A stretch of DNA of 61,836 nt from Pelagibacterium lentulum (GCF_003992625.1 NZ_RZMW01000021.1:1-61836), one strand, 5' to 3'; shown: positions 37,083 through 46,898, counted from the first letter of the stretch. Notes: generated by a model from the sequence alone, not told the origin. Translations and numbers: made by a program.

Positions 37083-37333
37083 AAAACAGGCTCAGCGATC
37101 TCAACAATCACCTGTTCATGCAGCTCGAGCGTCTTGGCAATGAGGACTTGTCGCCCGAACAGATTGAAACCGAAGCCACGCGGAGCGAGGCCGTTGTCTC
37201 GGTTGCCGACCAGATCATCCGCAATGCGGATCTACAGCTCAAGGCTGCCAAGCTGATCGCCGATCATGGCGGGCATATGGTGCGACATTTGCCCATGATT
37301 GAGGGGAAGGCGCGCGATGATGAAAAGGCGTAA
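37079..37333 (+). CDS. Hypothetical 84-aa phage protein
   Basis: Helical, charged protein (NRLSDLNNHLFMQLERLGNEDLSPEQIETEATRSEA, then VVSVADQIIRNADLQLKAAKLIADHGG). I have the impression that relatives occur beside HNH and methyltransferase genes in other proteobacterial phages. Overlaps the gcrA-like gene by four bases. Function unknown. Confidence 0.7.
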   Translation: MKNRLSDLNNHLFMQLERLGNEDLSPEQIETEATRSEAVVSVADQIIRNADLQLKAAKLIADHGGHMVRHLPMIEGKARDDEKA

Positions 37334-38159
37334 AATTCCCTATAGCGAAGCTGAAATGGCGTGGCTGGAAGCCAATCGTGCAATGGTGATCAGCGATTAT
37401 CACCGCGCATTCTGCGCAGCGTTCGCGCGCGACGATGTTACGGCGGCGAACTTGCATGGGTTGCGCAAGCGCATGGGCTGGAAGGTCGGGCGTGGGCAAG
37501 GGCGACTGGCAGGTCGACACCGGCTTTTCAGTGCCGAGGAAATCGCCTGGCTGCGCGACAATATCGGTCTGCCGACCGACGCATGGCACCGGACCTTCGT
37601 TCATCTTTTTGGGCGACAGGATATCACGGTGGCCCAGCTGATCAGCCTGCGCAAGAACCAAAAATGGCGCACAGGTCGCGATGGGCAGTTTGTCAAAGGA
37701 CAGGAACCCCCGAACAAGGGCAAGAAGTGCGCGCCTGGCACGGGCGGGTTGCATCCCAATGCGCGCCGGACACAGTTTAGAAAGGGTCAATTGCCGCACA
37801 ACACGCAAGGTGCCGGCCATGAGCGGATCGACAGCAAAGATGGCTATGTCGTCCTGATCGTCGAGGAGACCAACCCCTGGTCAGGTGCAAGCACGCGCCC
37901 GGTGCATAAGCATCGCTGGTTGTGGGAACAAAAGCACGGTCCGATACCAGACGGCTATGCACTGAAATGCCTGGATGGCGACAAGACCAATTGCGACCCG
38001 TCGAACTGGGAGCTGATCCCGCGCGGCATGCTGCCGCGGCTGAATGGTGGTCCGCGCAAGAAGCGCGTTGCCTATGACCAGGCGCCGACAGAACTCAAAC
38101 CCACGATCATGGCTGTGGCCAAGCTCGAGCATAAAGTGCGTGAGAGGATGGGGAAATGA
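37317..38159 (+). CDS. HNH endonuclease-domain phage protein
   Basis: 280 residues from ATG 37317, with GGGGAAGG at 37303-37310. Two related N-terminal modules (YSEAEMAWLEANRAMVISDYHRAF... and FSAEEIAWLRDNIGLPTDAWHRTF...) look like DNA-binding repeats. The C-terminal HNH motif is HKHRWLWEQKHG...LKCLDGDKTNCDPSNWELI (about residues 195-240). Could be a homing-type nuclease or a packaging/regulatory nuclease. Overlaps the next gene by four bases. Confidence 0.82.
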   Translation: MMKRRKIPYSEAEMAWLEANRAMVISDYHRAFCAAFARDDVTAANLHGLRKRMGWKVGRGQGRLAGRHRLFSAEEIAWLRDNIGLPTDAWHRTFVHLFGRQDITVAQLISLRKNQKWRTGRDGQFVKGQEPPNKGKKCAPGTGGLHPNARRTQFRKGQLPHNTQGAGHERIDSKDGYVVLIVEETNPWSGASTRPVHKHRWLWEQKHGPIPDGYALKCLDGDKTNCDPSNWELIPRGMLPRLNGGPRKKRVAYDQAPTELKPTIMAVAKLEHKVRERMGK

Positions 38160-38890
38160 CTGACCTGCCGATCCTATTCTCCGCGCCGATGGTCCGTGCG
38201 CTCCTGCGCGAGATCGAGGCGCCCGGTACGGGTAAGACTCAGACTCGGCGGGTGATCACCAAGGCACGCGTATTTGCGACGCCAGAGCAACGGGCTTTCA
38301 TCCTTAAAGGTGCCGATCTCGATCGGGCCATGCAGAACGCGGATTGCTTTCGACGGATCGATGGTAACGGATGGTTTTGGGAGGCCGATGCTTTTGAATG
38401 GCAGGCGCCCCATACCCGCACAGGCTGGATGGCGCGCATCGGATATGCCCCCGGCGATCGCCTTTATGTCCGCGAGGCAATAGAGCGGGCCAACGGCGAG
38501 GCGGTCGGTTTTCCGGCAGACGGTAGTTGGCTCCCTAATACGCCCTGGGAATGGCAGCGTCCGAAACTGCCAGCGATCCACATGCCGCGACGCCTCTCAC
38601 GGATCACTCTCCTCGTGACCGAGGTCCGTGTCGAGCGGTTGCAGGAGATCAGCGAGGTCGACGCGATTGCAGAAGGCGGACAAGAGTTCCCTTGCGAGGG
38701 GCCATATCGCGGACCCGATGCCACATATTGGACGCACGGGGCACATGAAGGGCGGAGAGTAACGGCTCGCTCGTCGTTCCTTGCTCTGTGGGAGGAAATC
38801 AACGGCCCCGATGCCTGGGCGTCCAATCCGTGGGTCGCCGCGTACACCTTCCGCCCCATCCTTGGTAACATTGATCAGGTCGCGGCATGA
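38156..38890 (+). CDS. Phage protein, ASCH-like (putative RNA/nucleic-acid binding)
   Basis: 244 residues. ILFSAPMVRALLREIEAPGTGKTQTRRVI at the start, GDRLYVREA and IHMPRRLSRITLLVTEVRVERLQEISEVDAIAEG in the middle, and a C-terminal W-rich end are typical of a widespread phage family with an ASCH/PUA-like fold. Biochemical role unknown. Confidence 0.7.
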   Translation: MTDLPILFSAPMVRALLREIEAPGTGKTQTRRVITKARVFATPEQRAFILKGADLDRAMQNADCFRRIDGNGWFWEADAFEWQAPHTRTGWMARIGYAPGDRLYVREAIERANGEAVGFPADGSWLPNTPWEWQRPKLPAIHMPRRLSRITLLVTEVRVERLQEISEVDAIAEGGQEFPCEGPYRGPDATYWTHGAHEGRRVTARSSFLALWEEINGPDAWASNPWVAAYTFRPILGNIDQVAA

Positions 38891-40116
38891 GCTTGCCTGC
38901 CCACCTCGAAGCCCTGAAGAATGAAGCCCTGCACACGACATGCGAGGCCTGGGCGCTGCGCAGTCGATGGAGCCTGACACGCGGCATCGAGCGCGTTGGG
39001 CCGTGCCCGGTGTGCGGCGGCACCGATCGGTTCTCGATCAATACGCTCAAGAACCTGTTCAACTGCCGGCGCTGCGGAATCGCGGGCGAGGGTGTCATTC
39101 GCCTTGTGATGGCGACACAGAATGTCGAATTCACCCGCGCTTGCGAGATCATCACCGGCCGCACGGCCGATGCCTCGATCGATCCAGAGCGTGCCCGAAA
39201 GCTCGCCGACCAGGCCGACGCGGACAAGCGCGAGCGTGAACGCAAATCGGCGCAATATCGCGAGCAGGCGCGCCGCGCCGGCCGTGTGATCTGGGAAGAG
39301 GGAAAATCCCGCCCGTGGCGCACGGGTGAGCCGGTTTTCGACTACCTTGCTCTGCGCGGCATCGATCTGGCCAAGCTGCACGCCCATGCGCCCGATGCAT
39401 TACATCGAGTTATCCGTCAGCATGCGGCCTTGCCCTGGCGCGAGCAGCAGGGGCGGGACACAGTGACCCTTCATACCGGCCCGGCCATGGTCGCTGCGAT
39501 CCAATATCCCGATGGGCATTTTGCCGGTGCGCATATCACCTGGCTCGACCTCGCCCAGCCCAAAGGCAAGATGGTATTGCCCAAAAACGATAAGGGACAG
39601 GACCGCCCGGCCAAGAAGATGCGCGGCACCCATATGGGCTGCGCGATCCGGCTGCACACGCCTCAGAATGCACGCCGCATTGTGATGGGCGAAGGCATTG
39701 AATCCACGCTTTCCGTGCTTTGTCATGCCTTTGAGCCGGACACGGCATATTGGGCCGGTTGCAGCCTGGGCAACATGGCCGGCCGCGCGCTGCGCGATGG
39801 CAGCAATCGCCAGATTCACGATCAGCCCGACATGGACAGCGAGGCCTTCGTGGTGCCGGGCTGGTGTGAAGAACTGGTGTTTCTGGCCGATGGCGACAGC
39901 GTTGATAGCCGGATCACCGAAAAACTAACACGCGGTTTGCGCCGCGCCATGCGACAGCGGCCGGGATTGCGTGCGCGGCGCGTGCCGGCGCCCGGCGAAG
40001 GCGCGGACATGAATGACCTGGCCATGGCCATGACGATCGAGAATGAGGCGGGGGTTCCGGGGAAGCGCCCGACGGGCGCAACGGCGGACAAAGATATGAA
40101 TGAGGCAGGTGCTTGA
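38887..40116 (+). CDS. DNA primase-like protein (zinc finger + Toprim)
   Basis: 409 residues. A CHC2-type zinc ribbon uses Cys40, Cys43, Cys60 and Cys63 (CPVCGGTDRF...FNCRRCG). After a helical linker a Toprim-like domain has VMGEGIESTLSV and ELVFLADGDS. Together with the next gene it forms the P4-type primase-helicase unit of phage replication, here split into two proteins. Its stop overlaps the helicase TTG start. Confidence 0.87.
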   Translation: MSLPAHLEALKNEALHTTCEAWALRSRWSLTRGIERVGPCPVCGGTDRFSINTLKNLFNCRRCGIAGEGVIRLVMATQNVEFTRACEIITGRTADASIDPERARKLADQADADKRERERKSAQYREQARRAGRVIWEEGKSRPWRTGEPVFDYLALRGIDLAKLHAHAPDALHRVIRQHAALPWREQQGRDTVTLHTGPAMVAAIQYPDGHFAGAHITWLDLAQPKGKMVLPKNDKGQDRPAKKMRGTHMGCAIRLHTPQNARRIVMGEGIESTLSVLCHAFEPDTAYWAGCSLGNMAGRALRDGSNRQIHDQPDMDSEAFVVPGWCEELVFLADGDSVDSRITEKLTRGLRRAMRQRPGLRARRVPAPGEGADMNDLAMAMTIENEAGVPGKRPTGATADKDMNEAGA

Positions 40117-41870
40117 GCAAGAAAAACCCGATCAAGGATCAGCTCGCCCATGCCGAGGACGTGCAGGACGAACAGATCGCGCCAAGGGCGGAGAACGATA
40201 GCGATGAGCGGCCGGAGTGGAAGTTGGGTGAGGAAGACGAGTTCGGCGAAGATCCCGACCTACTTACCGCAGAACAAGTCGACAAGCTCAGCCAATGCGC
40301 CGACCTCGACCAGAACGACCGTGACAACGGCCGTAGGCTGATCATGTGGTATGGACTCGATCTGGCCTATGTGCCCGGCATGGGCTGGCTGATCTTTCAG
40401 GGGAGCCATTGGGAGCGCGATGAGGGCGAACTCAATGTTCGGCTCAGGGCGCAGGATCTTGTCGACTGGATCAAGAAAGAGGTCATGTTCATCCAGCCAA
40501 CGCCGGGTGTCAAAAATCTGATTGCCCTGGCCGATCGTGTGGCGCTGAAAAAGCCCGAAGATCGCACCGGCGAGGATAAAGAGATCCTCAACAAGGCGCA
40601 GAAGGCGCGAGACCAGCTTGGCAAGAAACGCAGCGCGCGCCGAACCTTTGCCATCAGCTCGGGCAACTCGAGTAAGACCGACGCCATGATCAAGCAGGCG
40701 GCGAGCCGCAAGAAGGTTTCACCCGAACTGCTCGATGCCGACAAGAAGCTGTTCAACGTCCGGAATGGAACGCTTGTCTTCTCTCGTGGTGAGGATCCTG
40801 AATCGGACCCGGACGATCCCCGGCCCATGGGGTTTTGCGAGCTGATGCCGCATGAGCGTGGCCATATGATCACCAAGACGGCCGATGTCGCATTTGACCC
40901 GGACGCGCAGTGTCCCAATTGGCTTGCCTTTCTCGAGGAAATGCAACCGGACGAACAGACTAGGCTCTTCCTGCAGGTGAGCCATGGCTTTGCCCTTTTG
41001 ATTGGCGGCAACGATGCCCAAAAGCTGTTCTATCACTATGGTGGCGGGGCGAACGGGAAATCGGTGTTTATCGAGACGATCGGGCGCCTAGCTGGCCCGT
41101 TCCGCGCCGTGGTGGATCCTGCCACCATTACTGGCGATGCACAGCGCGACGGATCGAAGGCCAATTCGGAAGTGGCGCGACTGGTTTCGACCAGGCTGGC
41201 GACAATCGAGGAGTTGCCGCGTGACGTGCCGCTCAAAGAAAATCTGATCAAGGCCCTTACTGGGGGCACGCGCATGGTGGCGCGCTTCCTGCAAAAGGAA
41301 TTCTTCGAGTTCGATCCTGAATTTGTGGCTGTGATGAGCGGCAATGACATGCCGACGGTCTCGGGCACCGATTACGGGATCTGGCGACGGCTGTTGATCA
41401 TTCATTGGTCCGTTACGATAGCGCCTGAGCGACAGCGGCCGTTCGGCGATATGCTCGCGCTGTTCGACCAGGAGCGTGCCGGGATCCTCAATTGGCTCAT
41501 CGAGGGCGTTAAGCTCTACCTGGCCAGCGGCCTGACGCCCTACATTCCCGCGTCCGTCACCGCGTTCACCGACGATTACCGCGAAGAACGAGACCCGGTC
41601 GGCACGTTTGCAGCGTCCTGCCTGGTGCGGGCCGAAAACAGCAGGGTCAATGCCGGTGACATGTACGAGAATTTCAAGAAGTGGTGTGAAGCAGGTGGGA
41701 TAAAACCCTATCAGCAAACCGCTTTTGGCCGGCGCATGAACGCTCTTGGCTTCAATAAGAAGCGCGGCAGCCATGTCGAGTATCTCGACGTTCAACTCGG
41801 CGACGTGCCCGACAAGTTCGATCCTCGCGGGCAGGATCCCCGACCAGAACCCCCTCCGCATCGGGGCTGA
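40113..41870 (+). CDS. Phage P4-type SF3 helicase (D5-like)
   Basis: 585 residues starting at TTG 40113 (TTGA overlap with the primase stop). Walker A YGGGANGKSVF lies near residue 312, with ATIEELPRD and the MSGNDMPTVSGTDYGIWRRLLIIHW segment of D5/P4 helicases downstream. A winged-helix-like C-terminal region follows. Unwinds phage DNA at replication initiation. The 390-bp repeat-rich region directly downstream is a candidate origin for it. Confidence 0.9.
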   Translation: MSKKNPIKDQLAHAEDVQDEQIAPRAENDSDERPEWKLGEEDEFGEDPDLLTAEQVDKLSQCADLDQNDRDNGRRLIMWYGLDLAYVPGMGWLIFQGSHWERDEGELNVRLRAQDLVDWIKKEVMFIQPTPGVKNLIALADRVALKKPEDRTGEDKEILNKAQKARDQLGKKRSARRTFAISSGNSSKTDAMIKQAASRKKVSPELLDADKKLFNVRNGTLVFSRGEDPESDPDDPRPMGFCELMPHERGHMITKTADVAFDPDAQCPNWLAFLEEMQPDEQTRLFLQVSHGFALLIGGNDAQKLFYHYGGGANGKSVFIETIGRLAGPFRAVVDPATITGDAQRDGSKANSEVARLVSTRLATIEELPRDVPLKENLIKALTGGTRMVARFLQKEFFEFDPEFVAVMSGNDMPTVSGTDYGIWRRLLIIHWSVTIAPERQRPFGDMLALFDQERAGILNWLIEGVKLYLASGLTPYIPASVTAFTDDYREERDPVGTFAASCLVRAENSRVNAGDMYENFKKWCEAGGIKPYQQTAFGRRMNALGFNKKRGSHVEYLDVQLGDVPDKFDPRGQDPRPEPPPHRG

Positions 41871-41932
41871 TCGGCCGCAAAACCTTTGCGCTTTGCCGCC
41901 GCCCCGCACCCCCCTCAAGCAGTGAAAAAGGC

Positions 41933-42234
41933 GTCACAACTGTCACCCGCGCTGAAGCGCGGCGACATGACAGTTGTGACCGTTTCCGACAGTTTGAATG
42001 CAACTGTCAGGATCGCATTTCAATTGCAAAATCATCGCTTTACGCAAATTCAGTGACAGTTCTGACAGTTGTTCTCGCGTATTATATGTAAGAGGGGTCC
42101 GGGGTGGGCCTTGGCTGTCGCCAGAATAGTTTTTGATCTTATGTGCATGGCAAAACTGTCAGAACCGTCACAACTGTCATAACCCTCTGAACCCTCTTTC
42201 GTTTTCATCCCCGATAGTTGGAATCCAACTGTCA
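41933..42234. repeat. Iterated AACTGTCA/TGACAGTT array (candidate replication origin)
   Basis: The gap 41871-42259 has no gene. It carries eight exact copies of AACTGTCA or its complement (41938, 41968c, 42002, 42054c, 42063c, 42154, 42172, 42227) and two one-mismatch copies (41987c, 42163). Several are spaced exactly 9 bp. A 13-bp perfect inverted repeat GTCACAACTGTCA (41933-41945) / TGACAGTTGTGAC (41968-41980) encloses a second hairpin CCGCGCT-GA-AGCGCGG (41947-41962). AT-richer patches lie between. Iterons beside primase/helicase genes suggest an origin. Confidence 0.7.
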
Positions 42235-42259
42235 CTAACCCTCATAATAGGAAACGAGA

Positions 42260-42931
42260 GTGAGTAAGGCTAAGAAGAGCATCGATGTGGAAAAGCTTGT
42301 GACCTGGGCGCTGCTCGATCAGGGGCTGGGCTGGGCGATCCATGGGCAGGGTAGCAGCGGCACCGGATTTGCAGAGTTGGGCACGCGGATCGATACAGGT
42401 GGCATCGGTGTGCCAACGCCAGCACGGCTCAGCGATAACGATGCGCTCGTGGTTCGCGATGTGATCCTGACCCTGGAGGATGATGCCGCCGAGATCGTCA
42501 TCCGGCACGGGCGGATTGGCGATAGGCCGGACTGGTGCGAGGAAGGCGTGGGCGAGTGGCGGCAGAAGCGCGGCAAGAACGGGCATCCTGCCTGGCACTA
42601 TGAGCGTCCCGGTGATCGACGGTCGCCCAAGACGGCAGTCATGGAGTTTGTTGGATGGCGAAAAGAGGAAGTTGACTATTGGCGCACAACCTATCGGCTA
42701 TGGTGGCACAGTCTTGATGCGATGGTCGGTCCGCTCAATGAGCGGTTGGAGCGCCATGAAGCATTGCGCCCAGGCGCACCGCTTGAGCCTTGGGTCAAAC
42801 CGATGCCTGTTATCCATACCCCAGATGGGCCGTTGCAGCGCCATAGCAGGGCGGGTGGTCGGGTGAGCGCGGAATATGTCGAAATCGGCTCGAAACGGAT
42901 AAAGCGTTCACGGCTTTCGAATGAGGCTTGA
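42260..42931 (+). CDS. Hypothetical 223-aa protein before the late region
   Basis: Starts at GTG 42260, with GGAAACGAGA upstream. SKAKKSIDVEKLVTWALLDQGLGWAIHGQG at the start and EYVEIGSKRIKRSRLSNEA at the end; Trp- and Arg-rich middle. It occupies the position where late regulators (antiterminators or activators) sit in lambdoid phages. No family motif is recognised, so this role is only positional. Confidence 0.72.
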   Translation: MSKAKKSIDVEKLVTWALLDQGLGWAIHGQGSSGTGFAELGTRIDTGGIGVPTPARLSDNDALVVRDVILTLEDDAAEIVIRHGRIGDRPDWCEEGVGEWRQKRGKNGHPAWHYERPGDRRSPKTAVMEFVGWRKEEVDYWRTTYRLWWHSLDAMVGPLNERLERHEALRPGAPLEPWVKPMPVIHTPDGPLQRHSRAGGRVSAEYVEIGSKRIKRSRLSNEA

Positions 42932-42945
42932 CTGTCACGCGGAAT

Positions 42946-43015
42946 TTGACAATGTTGGGGACAACGAAATAGGTGATTTGCAACCCGCTCGGCGACAGCC
43001 CGGCGGGTTTTGTTG
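42946..43015 (+). terminator. Promoter-like box followed by a hairpin terminator before late genes
   Basis: TTGACA (42946-42951) is a perfect -35 box, but the -10 region (AATAGG, 42968-42973) is weak. The hairpin AACCCGC (42982-42988) / GCGGGTT (43003-43009) followed by TTGTTGTTTGT looks like a rho-independent terminator directly before the late genes. The pair resembles a late promoter with an early terminator, or simply the end of the early transcript. Confidence 0.55.
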
Positions 43016-43033
43016 TTTGTGGGGTTGCGCGCC

Positions 43034-43351
43034 ATGGGAAAGCTCAAGAGCATGGGCGGGCGCATTCCATCTCTGGCGCCGCGTTTGAAGCTTCCTCCTA
43101 AGATCGCTGATCCCTTCTATCATTCGCACGAATGGCGGCAGCTTATGGCAGAGCTGTATCGCGAGCGCGGGCGGTTCTGTGAAGACTGCGGACGTGGCCA
43201 CGGTCGGCTGTTCGGTGACCACGTCAAGGAAATCAAGGACGGCGGCGACAAGCTGGACAAGCGCAATGTGCGGATCCTTTGCGGGATTTGCCATGCGCGC
43301 AAGACTGCGAAAGCGAGGGCAGCACGAGCGGCGGGCCAATCGCCGAGGTAG
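43034..43351 (+). CDS. Small HNH endonuclease (terminase-associated)
   Basis: 105 residues from ATG 43034. FCEDCG and CGICHARKT cysteine pairs flank the GDHVKEIKDGGDKLDKRNVRILCGICH motif, a compact HNH fold. In HK97-like phages such HNH proteins next to terminase assist cos cleavage and packaging; this role is inferred from family and position. Confidence 0.88.
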   Translation: MGKLKSMGGRIPSLAPRLKLPPKIADPFYHSHEWRQLMAELYRERGRFCEDCGRGHGRLFGDHVKEIKDGGDKLDKRNVRILCGICHARKTAKARAARAAGQSPR

Positions 43352-43439
43352 CGGCGCGGCAGGGAGGGGGCGGTCAAAAGTTCACAAACCGGTCGACCCT
43401 CCGCGCCTCCGCCCCCCTCATTTGGAGATTTTTTTTCTG

Positions 43440-43916
43440 ATGGCACAGGATTTTGACCTGCTTGGGGACCCTATCCCCGAGGGGTTCGGCAAGCGCGGGC
43501 GTCCGCCGCATGTGCCGACTGAGGAAAAGCGTAAGATTGTCATGATGTTACTGGCGTTCGACTGGTCGCTGGAACGGATTGCCGCTGCGCTGTCCATCAC
43601 GCCGCCGACTTTGCGCAAGAATTATTTTCGGGAACTCAAGGTTCGTGAGGAAGCGCGAGCGCGGGTCGAGGCCCTGGCGATGGGATCGTTGCTCGACCAG
43701 GTCGAGGATGGGAATGTCTCCGCGATCAAGGAACTCTCGCGCCGGTTCGACCAGCACGATCTCAGGCAATTGGCCGACCACATCAAGTCGCGTGGCCGGA
43801 ACGAGGCCAAGAACGACCCGCAGCCCAAAATGGGAAAGAAGGAACAACAGAAGCAGGCGGCAGGGCAGGTTGCCGGAAAGTTCGCACCGCCGCCGCCACC
43901 GGACATGCTGAACTAG
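43440..43916 (+). CDS. Terminase small subunit-like protein
   Basis: 158 residues from ATG 43440; GGAG lies 12 nt upstream across a T-run. A helix-turn-helix ([24 protein letters not shown], about 40-63) is followed by helices and a basic, Gln/Pro-rich tail. Position directly before the large subunit and the HTH support DNA recognition for packaging. Confidence 0.78.
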   Translation: MAQDFDLLGDPIPEGFGKRGRPPHVPTEEKRKIVMMLLAFDWSLERIAAALSITPPTLRKNYFRELKVREEARARVEALAMGSLLDQVEDGNVSAIKELSRRFDQHDLRQLADHIKSRGRNEAKNDPQPKMGKKEQQKQAAGQVAGKFAPPPPPDMLN

Positions 43917-43917
43917 A

Positions 43918-45636
43918 ATGAAGCACTGGACGACGTCCTGCCTCGACTGGGAAGAACGGATTGTTGCGCGGCGCTCGCTGATTCCGTTCGATCCGCTGTT
44001 TCCCGATGAAGCGGAAGCGGCTCTTTCGGTTTTCAAGTCACTCAAGATCGTGGATGCGGCTTGGGTCCTCGATGCCGAAACCAAGGAAATGCGGCCGCCA
44101 ACTTTTGGTGAGTCCTGCGAAGACTTTGTATTTGACTTCGTCAAGGCGATCTTCGGCGCCTATGATGCCCGGCGCGCCAAACGGCTGATACGCGAATTCC
44201 TGCTGCTGATCAGCAAGAAGAATTCCAAGTCCACGATCGCTGCCGGGATCATGCTGACGGCGCTGATCCGGAACTGGCGGCACTCGGCTGAATTGCTGGT
44301 GCTGGCGCCGACGCTGGAAGTAGCAAACAACTGCTTCAACCCGGCCGCCGACATGGTGCGCCACGATGACGAGCTTTCGACGCTGCTGCATGTCCAGGAG
44401 CACAAGCGCACCATCAAGCATCGGACCACCAATGCCGAGCTCAAGGTTATCGCGGCTGACAGCGAGACGGTTTCAGGCAAGAAGGCGGCGTTTGTTCTGA
44501 TCGAGGAATTATGGCTGTTCGGCAAGAAGGCCAATGCGATGTCGATGATCCGTGAGGCCACAGGCGGCCTGGTCTCGCGCCCGGAAGGGTTCGTGATCTA
44601 CCTGACGACGCATAGCGACGAAGCGCCTGCCGGCGTGTTCAAGGAAAAGCTCGAGTATTTCCGGGATGTCAGAGATGGCGAGATCGAGGACAACGAGTGC
44701 CTGGGCGTTTTGTACGAATGGCCTTCCGCGATGCTGGAGGACGAATCCTACCTCGATCCGGACATGTTCTACGTCACAAATCCAAACCTCAATCGCTCGG
44801 TCAGCCAGTCATGGCTCGAGGCAGAGCTGCGCAAGGAACTTCGGGGAGAAGGCGAGGGCAAACAGATTTTTCTCGCCAAACATCTCAATGTCGAGATCGG
44901 GCAGAAGTTGCGGCGCGATCGGTGGCGCGGGGCCGATTACTGGGAGTTGGCCAGCGACAAATCGCTGACGTTGGAAGAGCTGCTGGCCCGTAGCGAAGTG
45001 GTCACGATCGGCATCGATGGTGGCGGTCTCGATGACCTTTTAGGCGTCTCGGTCATTGGCCGATGCAAGATCACCAAGGATTGGTTGTCCTGGGCGCGCG
45101 GATGGGCGCAGACCGACGTACTGGATCGGCGCAAGGACATCGTTTCGAACCTGCGCGATTTTGAAAAGCAGGGCGATCTCGTTGTCTGCGAGCAGCCAAC
45201 GCAGGATCTTCAAGAGGTGGCGGATATCGTGGAGACCGTACTGAAGTCCGGTCTGCTGCCCGAAAAGGCTGCTGTCGGTCTCGATCCGCAGGGTGTTGCG
45301 GCGCTGGTCGATGAACTCGATGGAAGAGGGCTTACCGATGAGCAGGTCGTGGCCGTCTCTCAAGGGTTCCGGTTGTCGTCGGCGGTCTGGGGTATGGAGC
45401 GCAAACTCAAGGACGGCACGTTCTGGCATGCCGGTCAGCCACTCATGGCCTGGAGCGTTTCGAACGCCAAGGCCGTCCAGCGTGGCAATGCCGTGCTGAT
45501 CGAAAAGCAGACTGCAGGCAAGGCGAAAATCGATCTTCTGATCGCCGTTTTTAATGCTTTCAAGCTCATGGAGCGCAACCCCGAAGCCGGTTCCGGACCC
45601 AGTGTCTATGAAGAACGCGGCTTGTTGATGGTGTAG
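43918..45636 (+). CDS. Terminase large subunit
   Basis: 572 residues; packaging motor ATPase and nuclease. Variant Walker [11 protein letters not shown] near residue 100, Walker [11 protein letters not shown] near 190, and nuclease acidic motif [11 protein letters not shown] near 362 are visible, plus [10 protein letters not shown] as coupling motif. Terminase_1/HK97 type, which usually means cos packaging. Confidence 0.94.
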   Translation: MKHWTTSCLDWEERIVARRSLIPFDPLFPDEAEAALSVFKSLKIVDAAWVLDAETKEMRPPTFGESCEDFVFDFVKAIFGAYDARRAKRLIREFLLLISKKNSKSTIAAGIMLTALIRNWRHSAELLVLAPTLEVANNCFNPAADMVRHDDELSTLLHVQEHKRTIKHRTTNAELKVIAADSETVSGKKAAFVLIEELWLFGKKANAMSMIREATGGLVSRPEGFVIYLTTHSDEAPAGVFKEKLEYFRDVRDGEIEDNECLGVLYEWPSAMLEDESYLDPDMFYVTNPNLNRSVSQSWLEAELRKELRGEGEGKQIFLAKHLNVEIGQKLRRDRWRGADYWELASDKSLTLEELLARSEVVTIGIDGGGLDDLLGVSVIGRCKITKDWLSWARGWAQTDVLDRRKDIVSNLRDFEKQGDLVVCEQPTQDLQEVADIVETVLKSGLLPEKAAVGLDPQGVAALVDELDGRGLTDEQVVAVSQGFRLSSAVWGMERKLKDGTFWHAGQPLMAWSVSNAKAVQRGNAVLIEKQTAGKAKIDLLIAVFNAFKLMERNPEAGSGPSVYEERGLLMV

Positions 45637-45641
45637 ATCAT

Positions 45642-46898
45642 ATGGGCCTTCTCGATTTTCTGCGATTTTCCGGTGGCCGTGAAGCGGAAGCACCGCGTGT
45701 CCGCGCGATGGCTGGCGAGTCAGCTGAGTTTTTCGGGTTCGACGATCCGCGCTTCTTGGAGTTTCTTCGCGGCGGCGGTAGCGCGATGACCGAGGCGGGG
45801 ATATCCGTCAATGCCAAGGTCGCCTTGCGCAACACAACAGTCATCCGTTGCGTGTCACTGATTTCGTTCTCCATCGGCATGCTGCCGCTCCATTTGATCG
45901 AAAAGCAGAACAAGGCCAAAGCGGTCGACCATCACGTGTATCGGATCCTGCACCGCAAGCCCAATGCCTGGCAGACTGCCTTCGAGTTCAGAACGCTCAT
46001 GCAGCAGCGCGCCTTGGGTGCAAGCGGCGACGGCACACGCGGCGATGCCTTCGCGTTGATCGTCCGCAGCGGCCATCGGATCGTGCAGCTCGTTCCGTTG
46101 GCCACAAGCCGTGTCAAGGTGCGCCAGCGCACAGATTGGGCTTTGGAATACGTTTATAACCGTCCAGACGGCGGGACTGTTGTGTTGCCGCAGCATGACG
46201 TCTTTCATCTGCGCTATGGCCTGTCCGAAGACGGGATATCCGGCATATCTCTGGTCAAGCAGGCCGCAGAAGCAATTGCGCTTTCCGCGCAGCTTGAAAA
46301 GGCATCGGCGCGCCTGTTCCGCAATGGCTTGCTGGCCGGCGGGTTAATGGCGGTCAAAAACCGACTGTCCGATGAAGCCTATGAGCGTTTGAAGGCTCAG
46401 ATGGCCGCGCGCAGAGGGACCGACAGCGCAGGCGAGTGGATCATCGGCGAAGAGGGCATGGAGGCCAAGCCGTTCTCACAATCGGGCCGGGACAGCCAGC
46501 ACACCGAGCAGCGCAAGCACCAGGTCGAAGACACGGCCCGTCCGTTTGGCGTTCCGCGTCCCTTGCTCAATGTCGACGACACGTCCTGGGGCTCGGGCAT
46601 CGATGTACTGGGCCAGTTCTTCGTTCGCTACGCGTTGAACCCGTGGTTCGAGGCCTGGCAACAGGCCATCGAGCGGTCCCTGCTGACCGAGCAGGAAGCC
46701 GATCGGTACGAAGCGAAATTCAACGCCGGCGCCCTGCTGCGCGGTTCGATGAAGGATCAGGCCGAGTTCTTTGCCAAGGGTCTGGGCTCAGGCGGGCATC
46801 AGCCGTGGCTTGAAGTTGATGAGGTGCGTGCATGGATGGACCTTGGCCATAGCGACAATCTGCCGAATCCTCCGGGCCAATCACAAGGAGAATCTTAA
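45642..46898 (+). CDS. Phage portal protein (HK97 family)
   Basis: 418 residues. NTTVIRCVSLISFSIGMLPLHLIE, VYRILHRKPNAWQTAFEFRTLMQQ and the VEDTARPFGVPRPLLNVDDTSWGSG segment are typical of HK97-type portals forming the dodecameric DNA gate. Stop overlaps the protease start (TAATG). Confidence 0.94.
   Translation: MGLLDFLRFSGGREAEAPRVRAMAGESAEFFGFDDPRFLEFLRGGGSAMTEAGISVNAKVALRNTTVIRCVSLISFSIGMLPLHLIEKQNKAKAVDHHVYRILHRKPNAWQTAFEFRTLMQQRALGASGDGTRGDAFALIVRSGHRIVQLVPLATSRVKVRQRTDWALEYVYNRPDGGTVVLPQHDVFHLRYGLSEDGISGISLVKQAAEAIALSAQLEKASARLFRNGLLAGGLMAVKNRLSDEAYERLKAQMAARRGTDSAGEWIIGEEGMEAKPFSQSGRDSQHTEQRKHQVEDTARPFGVPRPLLNVDDTSWGSGIDVLGQFFVRYALNPWFEAWQQAIERSLLTEQEADRYEAKFNAGALLRGSMKDQAEFFAKGLGSGGHQPWLEVDEVRAWMDLGHSDNLPNPPGQSQGES

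Noticed and set aside
43034-43351. Homing endonuclease insertion next to terminase
   Set aside because: The HNH protein is not inside another gene, and its place beside terminase is normal for HK97-type phages, so a packaging role is preferred.
43179-43439. N-terminal extension of the small terminase subunit
   Set aside because: The frame is open upstream, but those residues are read out of frame through the HNH gene; ATG 43440 fits the gene boundary.
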